A program made the translations under genes and the position numbers. Of a stretch of 64,000 nt of DNA, positions 34,938 through 43,415 are shown one piece after another; within the stretch, counting starts at the first letter, position 1, and every line of letters starts with the position of its first letter. Source of the DNA: a virus; the IMG/VR virus record IMGVR_UViG_3300033148_003376, positions 39,594 through 103,593 of that record, one strand, 5' to 3'. The notes under the pieces were generated by a model that saw only the letters and a program-made list of their open reading frames with translations, had not been told where the DNA came from and did no database searches.

Positions 34938-36941
34938 TTATCCTAGTGCGGGTCGTCGTTTCGGTGTTTTAAAACCTGGTGTTCGCTTTGGAGTTTTGAG
35001 TCCAGGTGTCGGTTTTCGTTTGAACGTCGCCGATTTCTTCACAACTGGTTTTTTCTTCACAGTCTTTTTCTTGGGACGAATTCCCTTGATACCTGTTACT
35101 TTTCCTTGCACGAGTCCTGCTCCGATCAATACTCTTATGAGAGCTGAAATGTGTTTGCAAAACCCGAGGATGTTCTTTGGGTTTCTCTCCGGTCGATCTT
35201 TGGTCTTGCGGATATATCGACGCCAATTTCCGATGAGCGACTTTTTGTCGTGGAGTGGCTTCTCCCAACCAAAGCGGAAATCGGGACAATTATGTACAAA
35301 TACACCACTTGAACAATCGGTATTACCATCTATATCTACTGCGAAATTCCCATACTTTTCTACGGTAAAACAATAAACATCTTCACATCCGTCTTCTTTG
35401 ACCGAGACCACTTTATGGTTAAAGTTAGGATCTTCTTTCACAAGATCATACATCCCCACTGACCGCTTCATTATCTGAATGGGAAGATCCAGTGCTGACA
35501 CATGTCTTCTAATCGCATCGAGGAAGTGATGAAATTGTGAATAACCAAATTTAGTCTGATAAGAAGATGTCAAACGAAATGAACCATTGGATAAAGATAT
35601 GAGCCAGTTCCTAAGAACGTTAGCTTTTTTGAAATTTTTACTTTTCAATAATGACCATGACCCATCCTTTTGAGCGTCTATCATCTGCTTTCTAACACGT
35701 TCACGATGTTCGTCTGTTTGAAAGTGATGACGTCCTTCTGTGACAGCTTTCCTATTTACTTCCGTCGCCTTCGCTAAACCATGACTAGTGTCGATAGACC
35801 CGTCTGCGAGTTTCCTTTTCCGGGTATCAGATTGTCTCTTCCTTACTTCTAGTGTATTACCAGCGACCCTGCATTTCTTGACAAAGTCGTCTATTTGTCC
35901 TCTTTGTCTTCGTGTCTCTACAGCTTTCATTGAAATTTCAGATCTCTTCCCCGGAGACATCGCAAGCCAGCGTTCGAGTACCTTTCCATGGAGACCTAGT
36001 CGTCCCTGAGTCTCACGCATCTTCTTCACAGTCTCCGGATTCTTCATCGGATTCTTGTCACCAGCCATCCTTTCATGGTGGAGCTTGTTATGCTCATACC
36101 ATGACATTCTCTGAATGTTGGATGGTGTATTATCTCTCTTGTTAAAATTTCTATGGTGTCGTATCGTTCCGGCTGATTTATCATAAACGTCGGTTTCTAT
36201 ATTGTAAGAATCCGACAAAGAATGTGTTGTTTCCCATTTGTCGGACCCTTGGTATACTTCCTCGTATCCTTCCATGAATGTTTTGTCAGAAAGCTTTCTA
36301 TAAAGTGGTTCAATCGAATCACCAGATGTCAATTGGTCAGCTCGTAAATAATGACCGTTTTTCAAAAGGAATTCATGATCGGGTGTACATCTAATAGAAT
36401 TTCCATTATCGAATGTGATTTTCAACAGTTTAGCATTTTCTTCTTTGACCTCACATGTATGGGCTCTACCAACCACTACCTTTTCACAATCAACATCATA
36501 CGAAAATACGAAGAACTCATTTCTCCCGATCAAATCTCGTATTGGAATGGATGTCCCATCGGCAAGTGGTATAAGAGTATCTCCAGTGAAGCAAGAGCAC
36601 TTTATTTTCACCGGATTTTTACTCAAACGAGGTGGCTCATAATACATGAGCTTCGTAGCGACCTTCACCGGTATCCAGTTTTCTTTTTCTTTCTTATCGG
36701 AAAACTTCACGTCCCCGAACTGAGCATATGTCGTGTACCGTGCAACCTTTTTTGGTATCCCTTTCTTACCGGTAACTTCTACAGCACCCGCAGGATCACC
36801 TTCGACTGTACCCTTGTAAAGAATCATCTTCACACCGACCATAGGCACAGTCACGATCTCGATGACATCCCGGCGTTCATACTTCGTGTAGTCCCGGAAA
36901 GGCTTCATCTGTTTTGCAATTTGGGTAAACGACATAGCCAT
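34938..36941 (-). CDS. SWIM zinc-finger virion protein interrupted by an intein
   Basis: The ORF has 667 codons. Residues 1-116 and 552-667 are the host protein; 117-551 are a class 1 intein with a homing endonuclease. Joining the parts gives a CxC motif (KCS-CPDF) followed ~40 residues later by CKH, i.e. a SWIM-type C-x-C...C-x-H zinc site, then a Lys/Pro-rich tail with TPGLKTPKRTPGFKTPKR repeats. The spliced product would be 232 residues. It lies in the neck/head-completion gene group, and SWIM proteins can bind DNA or protein. Splicing is required to restore the zinc site. Confidence 0.8.
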   Translation of the reverse strand: MAMSFTQIAKQMKPFRDYTKYERRDVIEIVTVPMVGVKMILYKGTVEGDPAGAVEVTGKKGIPKKVARYTTYAQFGDVKFSDKKEKENWIPVKVATKLMYYEPPRLSKNPVKIKCSCFTGDTLIPLADGTSIPIRDLIGRNEFFVFSYDVDCEKVVVGRAHTCEVKEENAKLLKITFDNGNSIRCTPDHEFLLKNGHYLRADQLTSGDSIEPLYRKLSDKTFMEGYEEVYQGSDKWETTHSLSDSYNIETDVYDKSAGTIRHHRNFNKRDNTPSNIQRMSWYEHNKLHHERMAGDKNPMKNPETVKKMRETQGRLGLHGKVLERWLAMSPGKRSEISMKAVETRRQRGQIDDFVKKCRVAGNTLEVRKRQSDTRKRKLADGSIDTSHGLAKATEVNRKAVTEGRHHFQTDEHRERVRKQMIDAQKDGSWSLLKSKNFKKANVLRNWLISLSNGSFRLTSSYQTKFGYSQFHHFLDAIRRHVSALDLPIQIMKRSVGMYDLVKEDPNFNHKVVSVKEDGCEDVYCFTVEKYGNFAVDIDGNTDCSSGVFVHNCPDFRFGWEKPLHDKKSLIGNWRRYIRKTKDRPERNPKNILGFCKHISALIRVLIGAGLVQGKVTGIKGIRPKKKTVKKKPVVKKSATFKRKPTPGLKTPKRTPGFKTPKRRPALG
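35289..36593 (-). mobile_element. Intein with HNH homing endonuclease (435 aa)
   Basis: Block A starts with CFTGDTLIPLADG (catalytic Cys1). Block B is CTPDHEFLL with the T-x-x-H motif. The C-terminal block G is GVFVHN followed by extein Cys. Between them lies an HNH-type nuclease: HHRNFNKRDNTPSNIQ, then YEHNKLHH, followed by NUMOD3-like modules (GDKNPMKNPETVKKM) and long basic DNA-binding segments. The insertion is in frame at the second Cys of the SWIM CxC motif, a conserved spot favoured by inteins. All splicing residues are present, so it should be active. Confidence 0.88.
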
Positions 36942-36952
36942 GAAATTGCGTC

Positions 36953-37303
36953 CTAGACGAGGTTTCCGTCGATCTTCTTGATGCCTTCGAGAATCGAAAT
37001 CATCTCGTCGAGTTCTTCCTTCATCTTCGTAGCTTCGGACATGGGAAGACGAGCATATTTGTCCACGGTAATATTGACGAAGAATCCCTTGGTGTCCGCC
37101 CCAAGAGATGCATACCTGTTTTCGACGTATATTCCATTGAATCCGTATTCTGTTGAATACGCCGCAGCGCTGAGACCTTTGCTTTTCAAAAGATTGACAA
37201 TCTTCTCAGCTTTTGCGAGATCGATCTCAAGCTTTCCTTCACTGACAGCGAGAACAGATTCATTGAGATTCTCGAGAAATTTTCCGGCGATTGACTTAGA
37301 CAT
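36953..37303 (-). CDS. Tagged cargo protein, 116 aa
   Basis: The start MSKSIAGKFLENLNESVLAV carries the tag with an L-N-E then S site. The body is a small alpha/beta domain (EIDLAKAEKIVNLLKSKGL, GIYVENRYASLG, GFFVNITVDKYARL) resembling adaptor-like folds. Unknown function. Its stop is 12 nt before the ATG of the intein-bearing gene and its own start follows the 37306-37944 gene closely. Confidence 0.62.
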   Translation of the reverse strand: MSKSIAGKFLENLNESVLAVSEGKLEIDLAKAEKIVNLLKSKGLSAAAYSTEYGFNGIYVENRYASLGADTKGFFVNITVDKYARLPMSEATKMKEELDEMISILEGIKKIDGNLV

Positions 37304-37305
37304 CG

Positions 37306-37944
37306 TTATCCTCCGTAAGATAGATAGAAATCCCCGAACTCTTCAGTCAGTTCTTCCTTCGCTTCGTCTTCCATTTCTTTGCCTTCGGAGACGAGTTCAG
37401 AAGCATCATCTGTAATAGGGAAGTCTTCGACTGTGAATGCTCGGCGGGATCTGCCGACGATCTGAAGAAATCGTCCGGTAAGAAGCTTGAAAAAGACATC
37501 TGCGCCATCATCGATCGTGCTGAGATTGTACGAATCTAGATCCGACGTGTTACCGTCTTTGACAACAGCGTGTTTGTATACTGCAACGATGTCATAGATA
37601 CCAGGGGATGGTAGATAGAGGATCGGGTTACGATACTCCCATGGAGCCTCAACTTTTTTGAATTTATATGCGAACGAATCCATGAGTTGCCAAAGAGGTA
37701 CCCCGGCAATACGCACCGGTACCACGTTGGATATCCAATCTGGAATATCGCCAGTAAATGTGTAGGTACGAACCGACGCGTTTATATTGAACTTACGCGA
37801 CTCTGGTGCATATCGGCTGTACTTACCAAGGACAGAGCGAACCAAGACGACAAATTTGTCGATCTTGACTTCAAGGTTTTCGGCTCTGACGATGAACTGA
37901 CTGGATTCCAACAGGACTCGATCAAAAATTTCCTGAAGGGTCAT
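37306..37944 (-). CDS. Head-completion/neck protein candidate
   Basis: 212 residues with a beta-rich centre (YTFTGDIPDWISNVVPVRIA, LYLPSPGIYDIVAVYKH) and a helical acidic C-terminus. Size and location after the capsid genes fit T4 gp13-like neck proteins. Its N-terminus (MTLQEIFDRVLLESS) also resembles the cargo tag, with L-L-E then S, so it could itself be trimmed. I treat that similarity as uncertain. Confidence 0.5.
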   Translation of the reverse strand: MTLQEIFDRVLLESSQFIVRAENLEVKIDKFVVLVRSVLGKYSRYAPESRKFNINASVRTYTFTGDIPDWISNVVPVRIAGVPLWQLMDSFAYKFKKVEAPWEYRNPILYLPSPGIYDIVAVYKHAVVKDGNTSDLDSYNLSTIDDGADVFFKLLTGRFLQIVGRSRRAFTVEDFPITDDASELVSEGKEMEDEAKEELTEEFGDFYLSYGG

Positions 37945-37963
37945 ATATCAGCCTCGTCGGATG

Positions 37964-38257
37964 TTACTTACCGCGTCCCTTTGGTTTCGGATCTGTCTTC
38001 GGGGGATTCTTCGGATCGGAGTTCGGTTCGAGTTTCGGAGGATTCTTGGATTCGGTCTTGATTGCCGCGTCGTATGTGATCTCGACGGTTTTCATAGCTT
38101 CGAGAGATTCAGCGTCGTGTTTGTATGGAGCGTACTCTTCCTCGGTTTTGAAAAGGTGTGAGTCGTCCTTACTGAGCGTGATTGTTTTGATGGCTGGATT
38201 CCCGGCACCAAGTAGCGACTGACCTTTGAGAATGTTCTTGACTATTATCTTCATCAA
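37964..38257 (-). CDS. Small protein downstream of major capsid
   Basis: 97 residues. The N-terminal ~60 residues look like a small beta domain (KTITLSKDDSHLFKTEEEY), and the last ~30 are Pro/Lys/Asn-rich with repeated NPPK motifs. It follows the capsid gene after a strong terminator, so it is expressed at a different level. Possibly a head decoration or head-associated protein; unproven. Confidence 0.55.
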   Translation of the reverse strand: MMKIIVKNILKGQSLLGAGNPAIKTITLSKDDSHLFKTEEEYAPYKHDAESLEAMKTVEITYDAAIKTESKNPPKLEPNSDPKNPPKTDPKPKGRGK

Positions 38258-38281
38258 ATGTCTCCCAGGATTTATGAAAGT

Positions 38282-38312
38282 AAAAACCGGGGAACCCCGA
38301 AGGATTCCCCAG
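38282..38312 (-). terminator. Rho-independent terminator after the major capsid gene
   Basis: An ~11-bp stem (CTGGGGAATCC paired with GGGTTCCCCGG, with G-U pairs) closes a TTCG loop and is followed by TTTTTA. It lies 44 nt past the capsid stop. This is the clearest intrinsic terminator in the window. Confidence 0.85.
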
Positions 38313-38355
38313 TGAATGTATGACTAATTGTCACAAGTGGCCTATACCACAAGGG

Positions 38356-40110
38356 TTACGTGATGGTCAACTTGGTAATGTACTGTGCCACAAGCGTTTC
38401 CGCCGCGCCCCAGGCTGCACCCGCTCGCATTGAGCCCAGAGGGTTAGGTGCCTCGGGGATCGTTCCCGTGATGAGGAGTGGCATAAAAGGGGCCCAGATC
38501 GCGGGCGCTTCGAAAATCGTGCCACCATTCCATACACACAGGATTTCAGCCAGCGGTAAGATTGCTGCTTCGAGTACACGAACCACGGTTACGCCATTCA
38601 ACGTTCCGTACACGTGTGCGCCGAGAGCTTTTCCATCGGCCAATTTCTCGAATCCAGGCATGACAGAGATCGTCGTGCAAGCGTCTTTTCCGGCGATGAG
38701 AAGAGAGATGATTCCACGGCCACAGTTTCCAGTGAGTACGCCTTCGGCTTGTGCGACCGCTTTTTTGAAAGACAGCCAGTGTTCGTAATCGGAAATGTTC
38801 GTCGGAGGAGCTTCCTGCCAGTTGGTATTTCCGATGGCACTAGCGTTCATGCTACGAATCAGGTCACCTGCGATCTCACGGTTGATCTCGGTCGTGAGTC
38901 GAGTTGCGAGTTCGTCTTCCGCAACCATGCCGAAACGCTTCATGAGAGCGAATTCTTGCATGAGTCCGATGCGTCCCTTGAGAGCGTACATGTGACTCAT
39001 GACAGTCTTGCTGTCCATGAAATCTTCGATGATCGGAAGATCGGTCGAGAGTTCGTAGTTGGCCTGACCAGATGCGTAGATCTTCTTGGCGTCGAGACCG
39101 ACGTCGTCGGTGACTTTCAGAATCACCGCACCGGTAACGTGGTTGATGGTACCGGAAAGTCCGATCCCGTAGAGTACACCCAATCCAGTCGCGGAGTCAG
39201 TTTCAACATCTTTGGCGACAGCGACACTCTCTGCAATGCCTTCGATCGTGATCTTGAGGGTCTGAGACCTGATGGGAAACATCGCTGCAGGAAGAGTGAA
39301 ACCGTATCCTTCGGTACCCGATGTGATGGTAGCGCCTGTGTCCAGGGGACCGAGCAGGTTCGATGCGTATCCCACTGGAGTCACGATACCGGTACGTGGG
39401 TTGACGACTACGTCACCAGCGGCTTGGGAACCTTTGGTTGTCGCTGAACGCACGTTCTGAAAGTAGACTGTTCCCTTCTCGTCGTCGATCATTTGTGTTC
39501 ACTACGAGTCGTTAATCCGTAGCCGGGACGAAACCCAGCTCATGCTTTCACATGAGATCAGACTATATCTTCATCCTTCTCTTTGCAGAGGTAGGATGTC
39601 CCCCATTTCCACCCACTTGGGTGTACGCTCGTCAAGAGCTAGTCGTTGAACCTTCTCAATTTTCATTGAGCTTGGCTGCTGATTGTCATATCTATTATTC
39701 ATAGACTTAGAGTTTCCAGCAATTAAAGGGATTATCACATGACGTCTCCGTCATGCGGCCCGTCGAAGTTCAGGCTGAATCGTCGCGATGATGGGAATCA
39801 CACTGGAACCCATCACGGCAGTAATCACATCCCATGCGACGTTCGGAATGAGACCGAGTGCATTCGTGTTGCTCTCGCTGATCATGCCTCGGTGTCTCAT
39901 CAGAGCCATGTATATTTCGTACTGGTCCAGTTGTTTTCCGAGTGCATAGTAGTCTTGTACTCCGGGGGAACCGCCACGGTGTTTCGCCAGGGGGGAACCT
40001 TCCAGAGCTTCCATCTGAGGTTTGTACGCTTTGAAGTAACGATCGATCGATTCCTCGATCTTGACCATTTCCTCGTCCAGATTGATGTTGCCTTGCATTG
40101 GAGCACCCAT
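38356..40110 (-). CDS. Major capsid protein (gp23-like), split by a group I intron
   Basis: Exon 1 is 40110-39772 (113 codons, MGAPMQGNINLDEE to IIATIQP) and exon 2 is 39489-38356 (377 codons, IDDEKGTVYFQNVRSATTKG onwards). Joining them gives ATIQP-IDDEKGTVYF, the normal T4-family capsid junction, in frame and 490 residues long (gp23 is 521). Read without splicing, exon 1 ends after six extra residues. The N-terminus holds Glu-rich sites such as IEES that a prohead protease could cut. It builds the capsid shell. Its 5' neighbour is the protease/scaffold gene. Confidence 0.92.
39490..39771 (-). ncRNA. Group I self-splicing intron in the capsid gene, 282 nt
   Basis: All core elements appear in order on the minus strand: P-like AATTGCTGGAAACTC (39725-39710), Q-like AATCAGCAGCCAAGC (39684-39668), R-like GTTCAACGACTAG (39651-39639) and S-like AAGATATAGTC (39571-39561). 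GACTA in R pairs exactly with TAGTC in S to make P7. The 5' exon ends in U (CAGCCU), which can pair with GGGCCG to form P1, and the last intron base is G. There is no room for an endonuclease ORF. Splicing restores a full capsid protein. Confidence 0.92.
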
Positions 40111-40183
40111 GAATATTTCTCCTATTGGTAGTTGTTCGTGTCAATTTCGGCACCGAGAAGTGTCGGCTACCAAAGGAATTCGC

Positions 40184-41065
40184 TTACTTGTTCATGACCG
40201 GCTTGACTCCGCTTCTGAGACCGCTCAGGTTTGCCATGATTCTCGCGGCTCTCGAACCTGAAGCTTTGTAGCTCTCGCGGATCGGCTCGGGTTTGGGATC
40301 TCCGTTGTCATCCCTTTTCTTGTACTGAACCAGATTCGCGTTTTTTTCTTTCAGGTCTTCGAGGAAAGTCCGTACCTCTTGCATTCCCTCTTCGACTGTT
40401 TTGGTTTCGCCTTTGCCCATCTTCGTATAGGTATTGAAAACGGTCGACTCGTCGAACCCGAGTTCTTCGCCGAGTTCCTTACAGTCTACTTTTGCCTTGT
40501 CGTCTTCCATGGACTCAGCCATGCTGTCTGCTTCGTCGATGCATGTTTTGACTTCTTCGACGGAACCGCTTTCGAGGTACCCATCGATCGTCTCTTTGGC
40601 TTTGCTGAGAGTTTCACGGACTTGCTCGGGAGTTGATTCCAGATCGTTCCAGCGCGACAAGAGAGCCATGCCTTCAGTGATGGATTTTTGGACTTCTTCG
40701 AGAGGACCAAGTTCCTGGAAGGCTTTCAGCTTTTCGAGGATCTCTTCACCCTTCCTGATAGACTCGCGGACCTCGTCGACTTCGCCGATTTCCCGGTAGG
40801 CTTTCAGATCGGTTTCGAGACGATCGAGTGCTTCGTTGATCTTACCGGGTTCACCGAGTTCCTGGTACTTTTTGAGAACGTCTCCGTCTTCGTTGAGAGT
40901 CTGAAGGTTCTCTTTCAGATTGTTGTTTTCGTCGGTGAGAACGGCATTCACGCCCTTGGTCTCTTCCAGTGTACCGAGAGCCCTTTCGAGGTCGAGCTTC
41001 AGCTTCGCGCTTTCGTTACTCAGGTTTTCGATCAGGGTGTCTTTGGGATCTACTGCTTGTGGCAT
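40184..41065 (-). CDS. Internal start giving free scaffold protein (293 aa)
   Basis: An in-frame ATG at 41065 (MPQAVDPKDTLIENL) is preceded by AGAGAGGA 7 nt upstream, a full ribosome site inside the protease reading frame. The product would be exactly the coiled-coil scaffold part without protease. Lambda C/Nu3 and other phages make scaffold this way, so the use of this start is likely. It has not been shown here. Confidence 0.65.
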   Translation of the reverse strand: MPQAVDPKDTLIENLSNESAKLKLDLERALGTLEETKGVNAVLTDENNNLKENLQTLNEDGDVLKKYQELGEPGKINEALDRLETDLKAYREIGEVDEVRESIRKGEEILEKLKAFQELGPLEEVQKSITEGMALLSRWNDLESTPEQVRETLSKAKETIDGYLESGSVEEVKTCIDEADSMAESMEDDKAKVDCKELGEELGFDESTVFNTYTKMGKGETKTVEEGMQEVRTFLEDLKEKNANLVQYKKRDDNGDPKPEPIRESYKASGSRAARIMANLSGLRSGVKPVMNK

Positions 41066-41839
41066 ATCGTCATCCTCTCTTGATGTTTGTGTGTTTTCGT
41101 TCGTGGGTATGGGAGCGTCGTTTTTACCTTTATGGTAATTGTTCACCACGACACTCGACACGTTGCCTTGGATGCTGACTGTCTTGTCTCCTTCGATATC
41201 TGTCGATGGGTCTTCTGTCGACTCACCGAAAACCTCATTGAGGGATTCAGCTATCTGTGGGTTGGCTTCCAAAAATCCAGGTTCCATTACAAAATCAAAC
41301 CCTTCGAGGAAGAAATTGTCAGGATCCACGCAGGGCATTCCGTCCTTTTTGCCCTTGTATTTGCCTTTGGCACGTGATGATGAAAACAATTCGCAACCTG
41401 CTCGTTTGACAGTGTTCAAAATCTGACCCGCGGGAGTGTTGAGAATCCACGCCTCGCCATATCCTTTGATCCCGTTGTGGTTTTCCTTGAGGTCTACCAC
41501 TACATGAGAGATCTTGCCGTCCAGAAGAGCCTGGTCGTTGATTTCCTGCTCGTGTCCGATCGTCCCGAACATCCTCTTGCCTTTGAGCTTCTCTAGGATA
41601 GTCTTCTTGACGAGTTGTTTGAGCCAAACAAGAGCCTCGTAGAAGCGTCCGTTCCTGGACTTACCGTCGAGAACGAAGAAAGGTCCCTTGATCTTGCCAA
41701 GAATGGCCGGTCCTTGACCACTCGTCTTCGCTCCAGATTCGGTCAAGATCTGTTCAGCATCGGCTTGAGACTGATCGTCCGCGTCCTCATAGACAAAGTC
41801 AGACGCAGGTGTGAAATCATCACGCAGGATTTCCATCAT
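40184..41839 (-). CDS. Prohead protease fused to scaffold
   Basis: The start at 41839 is chosen for GGAGG 6 nt upstream. 551 residues. Residues ~1-200 are a T4 gp21-like prohead protease: KSRNGRFYEALVWLKQ, GTIGHEQEIND (catalytic His) and CELFSSSRA (catalytic Ser). Residues ~255 to the end are a long, highly charged Glu/Lys coiled coil, the scaffold. A segment LTESGAK near residue 33 could be a self-cleavage site. In T4 the protease and core are separate genes, so this is a fusion. It would process the capsid and cut the inferred cargo tags. Confidence 0.85.
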   Translation of the reverse strand: MMEILRDDFTPASDFVYEDADDQSQADAEQILTESGAKTSGQGPAILGKIKGPFFVLDGKSRNGRFYEALVWLKQLVKKTILEKLKGKRMFGTIGHEQEINDQALLDGKISHVVVDLKENHNGIKGYGEAWILNTPAGQILNTVKRAGCELFSSSRAKGKYKGKKDGMPCVDPDNFFLEGFDFVMEPGFLEANPQIAESLNEVFGESTEDPSTDIEGDKTVSIQGNVSSVVVNNYHKGKNDAPIPTNENTQTSREDDDMPQAVDPKDTLIENLSNESAKLKLDLERALGTLEETKGVNAVLTDENNNLKENLQTLNEDGDVLKKYQELGEPGKINEALDRLETDLKAYREIGEVDEVRESIRKGEEILEKLKAFQELGPLEEVQKSITEGMALLSRWNDLESTPEQVRETLSKAKETIDGYLESGSVEEVKTCIDEADSMAESMEDDKAKVDCKELGEELGFDESTVFNTYTKMGKGETKTVEEGMQEVRTFLEDLKEKNANLVQYKKRDDNGDPKPEPIRESYKASGSRAARIMANLSGLRSGVKPVMNK

Positions 41840-42238
41840 AAGATGCCTCCGTTTTATGTTCAAAACTCATAGCTGTCATGAAGTGATGATCAAGAAATGA
41901 GATGTAGACGAACGTAGAAGGTTTTCGTAGGGAAAACGAATCTCGGGTTGGTTTACTATATAGCCTATTCAATAGTTAAAGCATTCTAAGGACTCCTTTA
42001 CAATTTTGTATTTTGATAAACATCGACACTTTGCCAGGTGTATTCATGAAGATATTGGGATGAGTTCAATTAGGAACGATGTTCGTTTAGATGGGTAGGG
42101 TCAGTCTTTTTTCTAAGACATTTCAACGTCTCTCGACCAGGAAGCAGTCATAATAGAAGTTTGAACGTTTGGTAGACTCAGATAGATTTCGTCCTTAGAC
42201 GTGTCTAAGTATCATCAAACTTCTTTTCCAAGACATGT
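41840..42238 (-). promoter_or_regulatory. 399-nt intergenic leader of the capsid operon
   Basis: The longest gene-free stretch of the window. It holds a structured element (42155-42224), further short inverted repeats and an AT-rich zone (TTGAATAGGCTATATAGT on the minus strand) that may contain a late promoter. No coding frame longer than ~15 codons with natural codon use is seen on either strand. An AAGGAG site followed by ATG-CTT-TAA near 41985-41980 is a possible two-codon leader ORF. The promoter assignment is weak. Confidence 0.5.
42155..42224 (-). ncRNA. Structured RNA-like element with 10-bp closing stem
   Basis: AGAAGTTTGA (42224-42215, minus) is a perfect complement of TCAAACTTCT (42164-42155). 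Inside lies a second hairpin CTTAGAC/GTCTAAG (42209-42194) with a 2-nt loop in the DNA. The multi-helix plan looks like an RNA structure rather than a simple terminator and is not a tRNA (no T-arm pairing). Function unknown. Confidence 0.45.
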
Positions 42239-42937
42239 TTATCCTACGATCATTTTTACTGCGTCAACGTAACAAGGCTCATCTTCATTTCGCTTTGCCA
42301 AGATCTCCTCGAACTGTCTGAGTACGTTTTCAAACTTCCTCGACTTCGCATCGGCGATCTCGGATATGAGATATTTCCGTTCCACCATTCTCGTGAGTAA
42401 TTCAACATCGTCTTTGTCGATGTTCTCATCAAAGGCGTAGACCTTCTGTTCGATACTACTCAATGCAGCATAGGCGTCTTCGTAAAAAATGAAATAGTCC
42501 ACGTACACGTCCACCGACATATAGAAATGAGACTCGATCAACAGATGTGTCTTTGCAGACGCGATAGCCTTGAGGGTATCGAGAACGATATCAACGGATT
42601 CGTTCTTATTGCCGACTAAGCTATCGCTCCTATAAAATTGTCGAGTCGCGATGAATCGAGCCAGACTTCGATGGAACCGTTTTCCAGCGGTCGACCGATG
42701 AAAGCGTTTGATTCCTTTCATGATTTTATATCGAAATTTACGCCACTCTGCTTTCGTGACTTGAGATCTTCGGAAGTCGACGAGCTTGGGTATGAACAGG
42801 CGACGTTTCCGGATGACCATCTCGACAAGCTCTGCAGTCGGTTTGAAATCCTTACCAGCAGAGATCTCAGACATGAGATCCATCCTCTCGGCTTCGACCA
42901 AGAACATCATAATATCGTCTTTCGAAGCAAACTTCAC
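42239..42937 (-). CDS. Helical protein upstream of capsid operon
   Basis: 232 residues. I chose the GTG at 42937, which has GGAG 6 nt upstream and overlaps the previous TGA (GTGA), instead of a GTG 72 nt earlier. Predicted to be almost all helix, basic in the centre (KRFHRSTAGKRFHRSLARF), acidic at the end. No tag. It could be a core or scaffold-associated protein by position; unknown. Confidence 0.6.
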   Translation of the reverse strand: MKFASKDDIMMFLVEAERMDLMSEISAGKDFKPTAELVEMVIRKRRLFIPKLVDFRRSQVTKAEWRKFRYKIMKGIKRFHRSTAGKRFHRSLARFIATRQFYRSDSLVGNKNESVDIVLDTLKAIASAKTHLLIESHFYMSVDVYVDYFIFYEDAYAALSSIEQKVYAFDENIDKDDVELLTRMVERKYLISEIADAKSRKFENVLRQFEEILAKRNEDEPCYVDAVKMIVG

Positions 42938-43236
42938 ACCGATCTCCTTGATAGCATAGACTTTTTCCCACACGCTATGATAAAATTGTCCACCTTGGTT
43001 ATGAGACACTTCACTGAGTTTTTCTCCATGTACTTGACGCTTTTCAACATCGTCAACATGTTATTGATGTCATGGACCTTCGATGGATATCTCCGCACGA
43101 CGGACTCAAGTGCTTTGATCCTCTTCTCGATCTCACTGTCATGTCCATTTCTCTCGATGATATCAAGAAATTGTCTAGCGAGACTTTTACCCTTTGGAGA
43201 TGATCCGACTGGTGCTGTTAAACAGGCGTCGTGCAT
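42934..43236 (-). CDS. Tagged cargo-type protein, overlaps upstream gene
   Basis: 100 residues. The ATG at 43236 has GGAGG 9 nt upstream. The tag-like helix SLARQFLDIIERNG starts at about residue 17 rather than 1. The remainder (RIKALESVVRRYPSKVHDIN and a C-terminal helix) resembles the C-terminal half of the 58255-58743 cargo. It overlaps the 43187-43402 gene by 50 nt in another frame. Confidence 0.5.
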   Translation of the reverse strand: MHDACLTAPVGSSPKGKSLARQFLDIIERNGHDSEIEKRIKALESVVRRYPSKVHDINNMLTMLKSVKYMEKNSVKCLITKVDNFIIACGKKSMLSRRSV

Positions 43237-43402
43237 ATTGCTCATCCTCCGTCGTGTACGCTGTGTTCAGTATAGCAATCGCAGTCTGGATGTCACGTCT
43301 AGCAGACCCGTCGGATTCCTTGGCGTACCTCGATGAAAGCTTGTGGGTACGTCTCAGGATCTGAGTGTAGATCTGCGCGGATTTGGGATTCTTCTTGGCC
43401 AA
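43187..43402 (-). CDS. Small helical protein, 71 aa
   Basis: 71 residues (MAKKNPKSAQIYTQILRRTH), basic and predicted all-helical. No tag. It overlaps the next gene. Unknown function; the start lies 14 nt after the upstream stop. Confidence 0.5.
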   Translation of the reverse strand: MAKKNPKSAQIYTQILRRTHKLSSRYAKESDGSARRDIQTAIAILNTAYTTEDEQYARRLFNSTSRIISKG

Positions 43403-43415
43403 AGCTATGCCTTCG

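Noticed and set aside
38614-39447. 277-codon plus-strand ORF
   Set aside because: Antisense to the major capsid exon 2; protein is low-quality and has no start signal.
38356-40110. Capsid gene as a frameshifted pseudogene
   Set aside because: The break has a complete group I intron core and splices in frame, so it is not decay.
39770-40153. 127-codon minus-strand ORF overlapping capsid exon 1
   Set aside because: Arg/His/Ser-rich shadow of exon 1 in another frame.
42155-42224. tRNA-like reading of the structured leader element
   Set aside because: No pairing T-arm or acceptor pattern; outer stem is 10 bp and the TTCAAAC loop has no stem.
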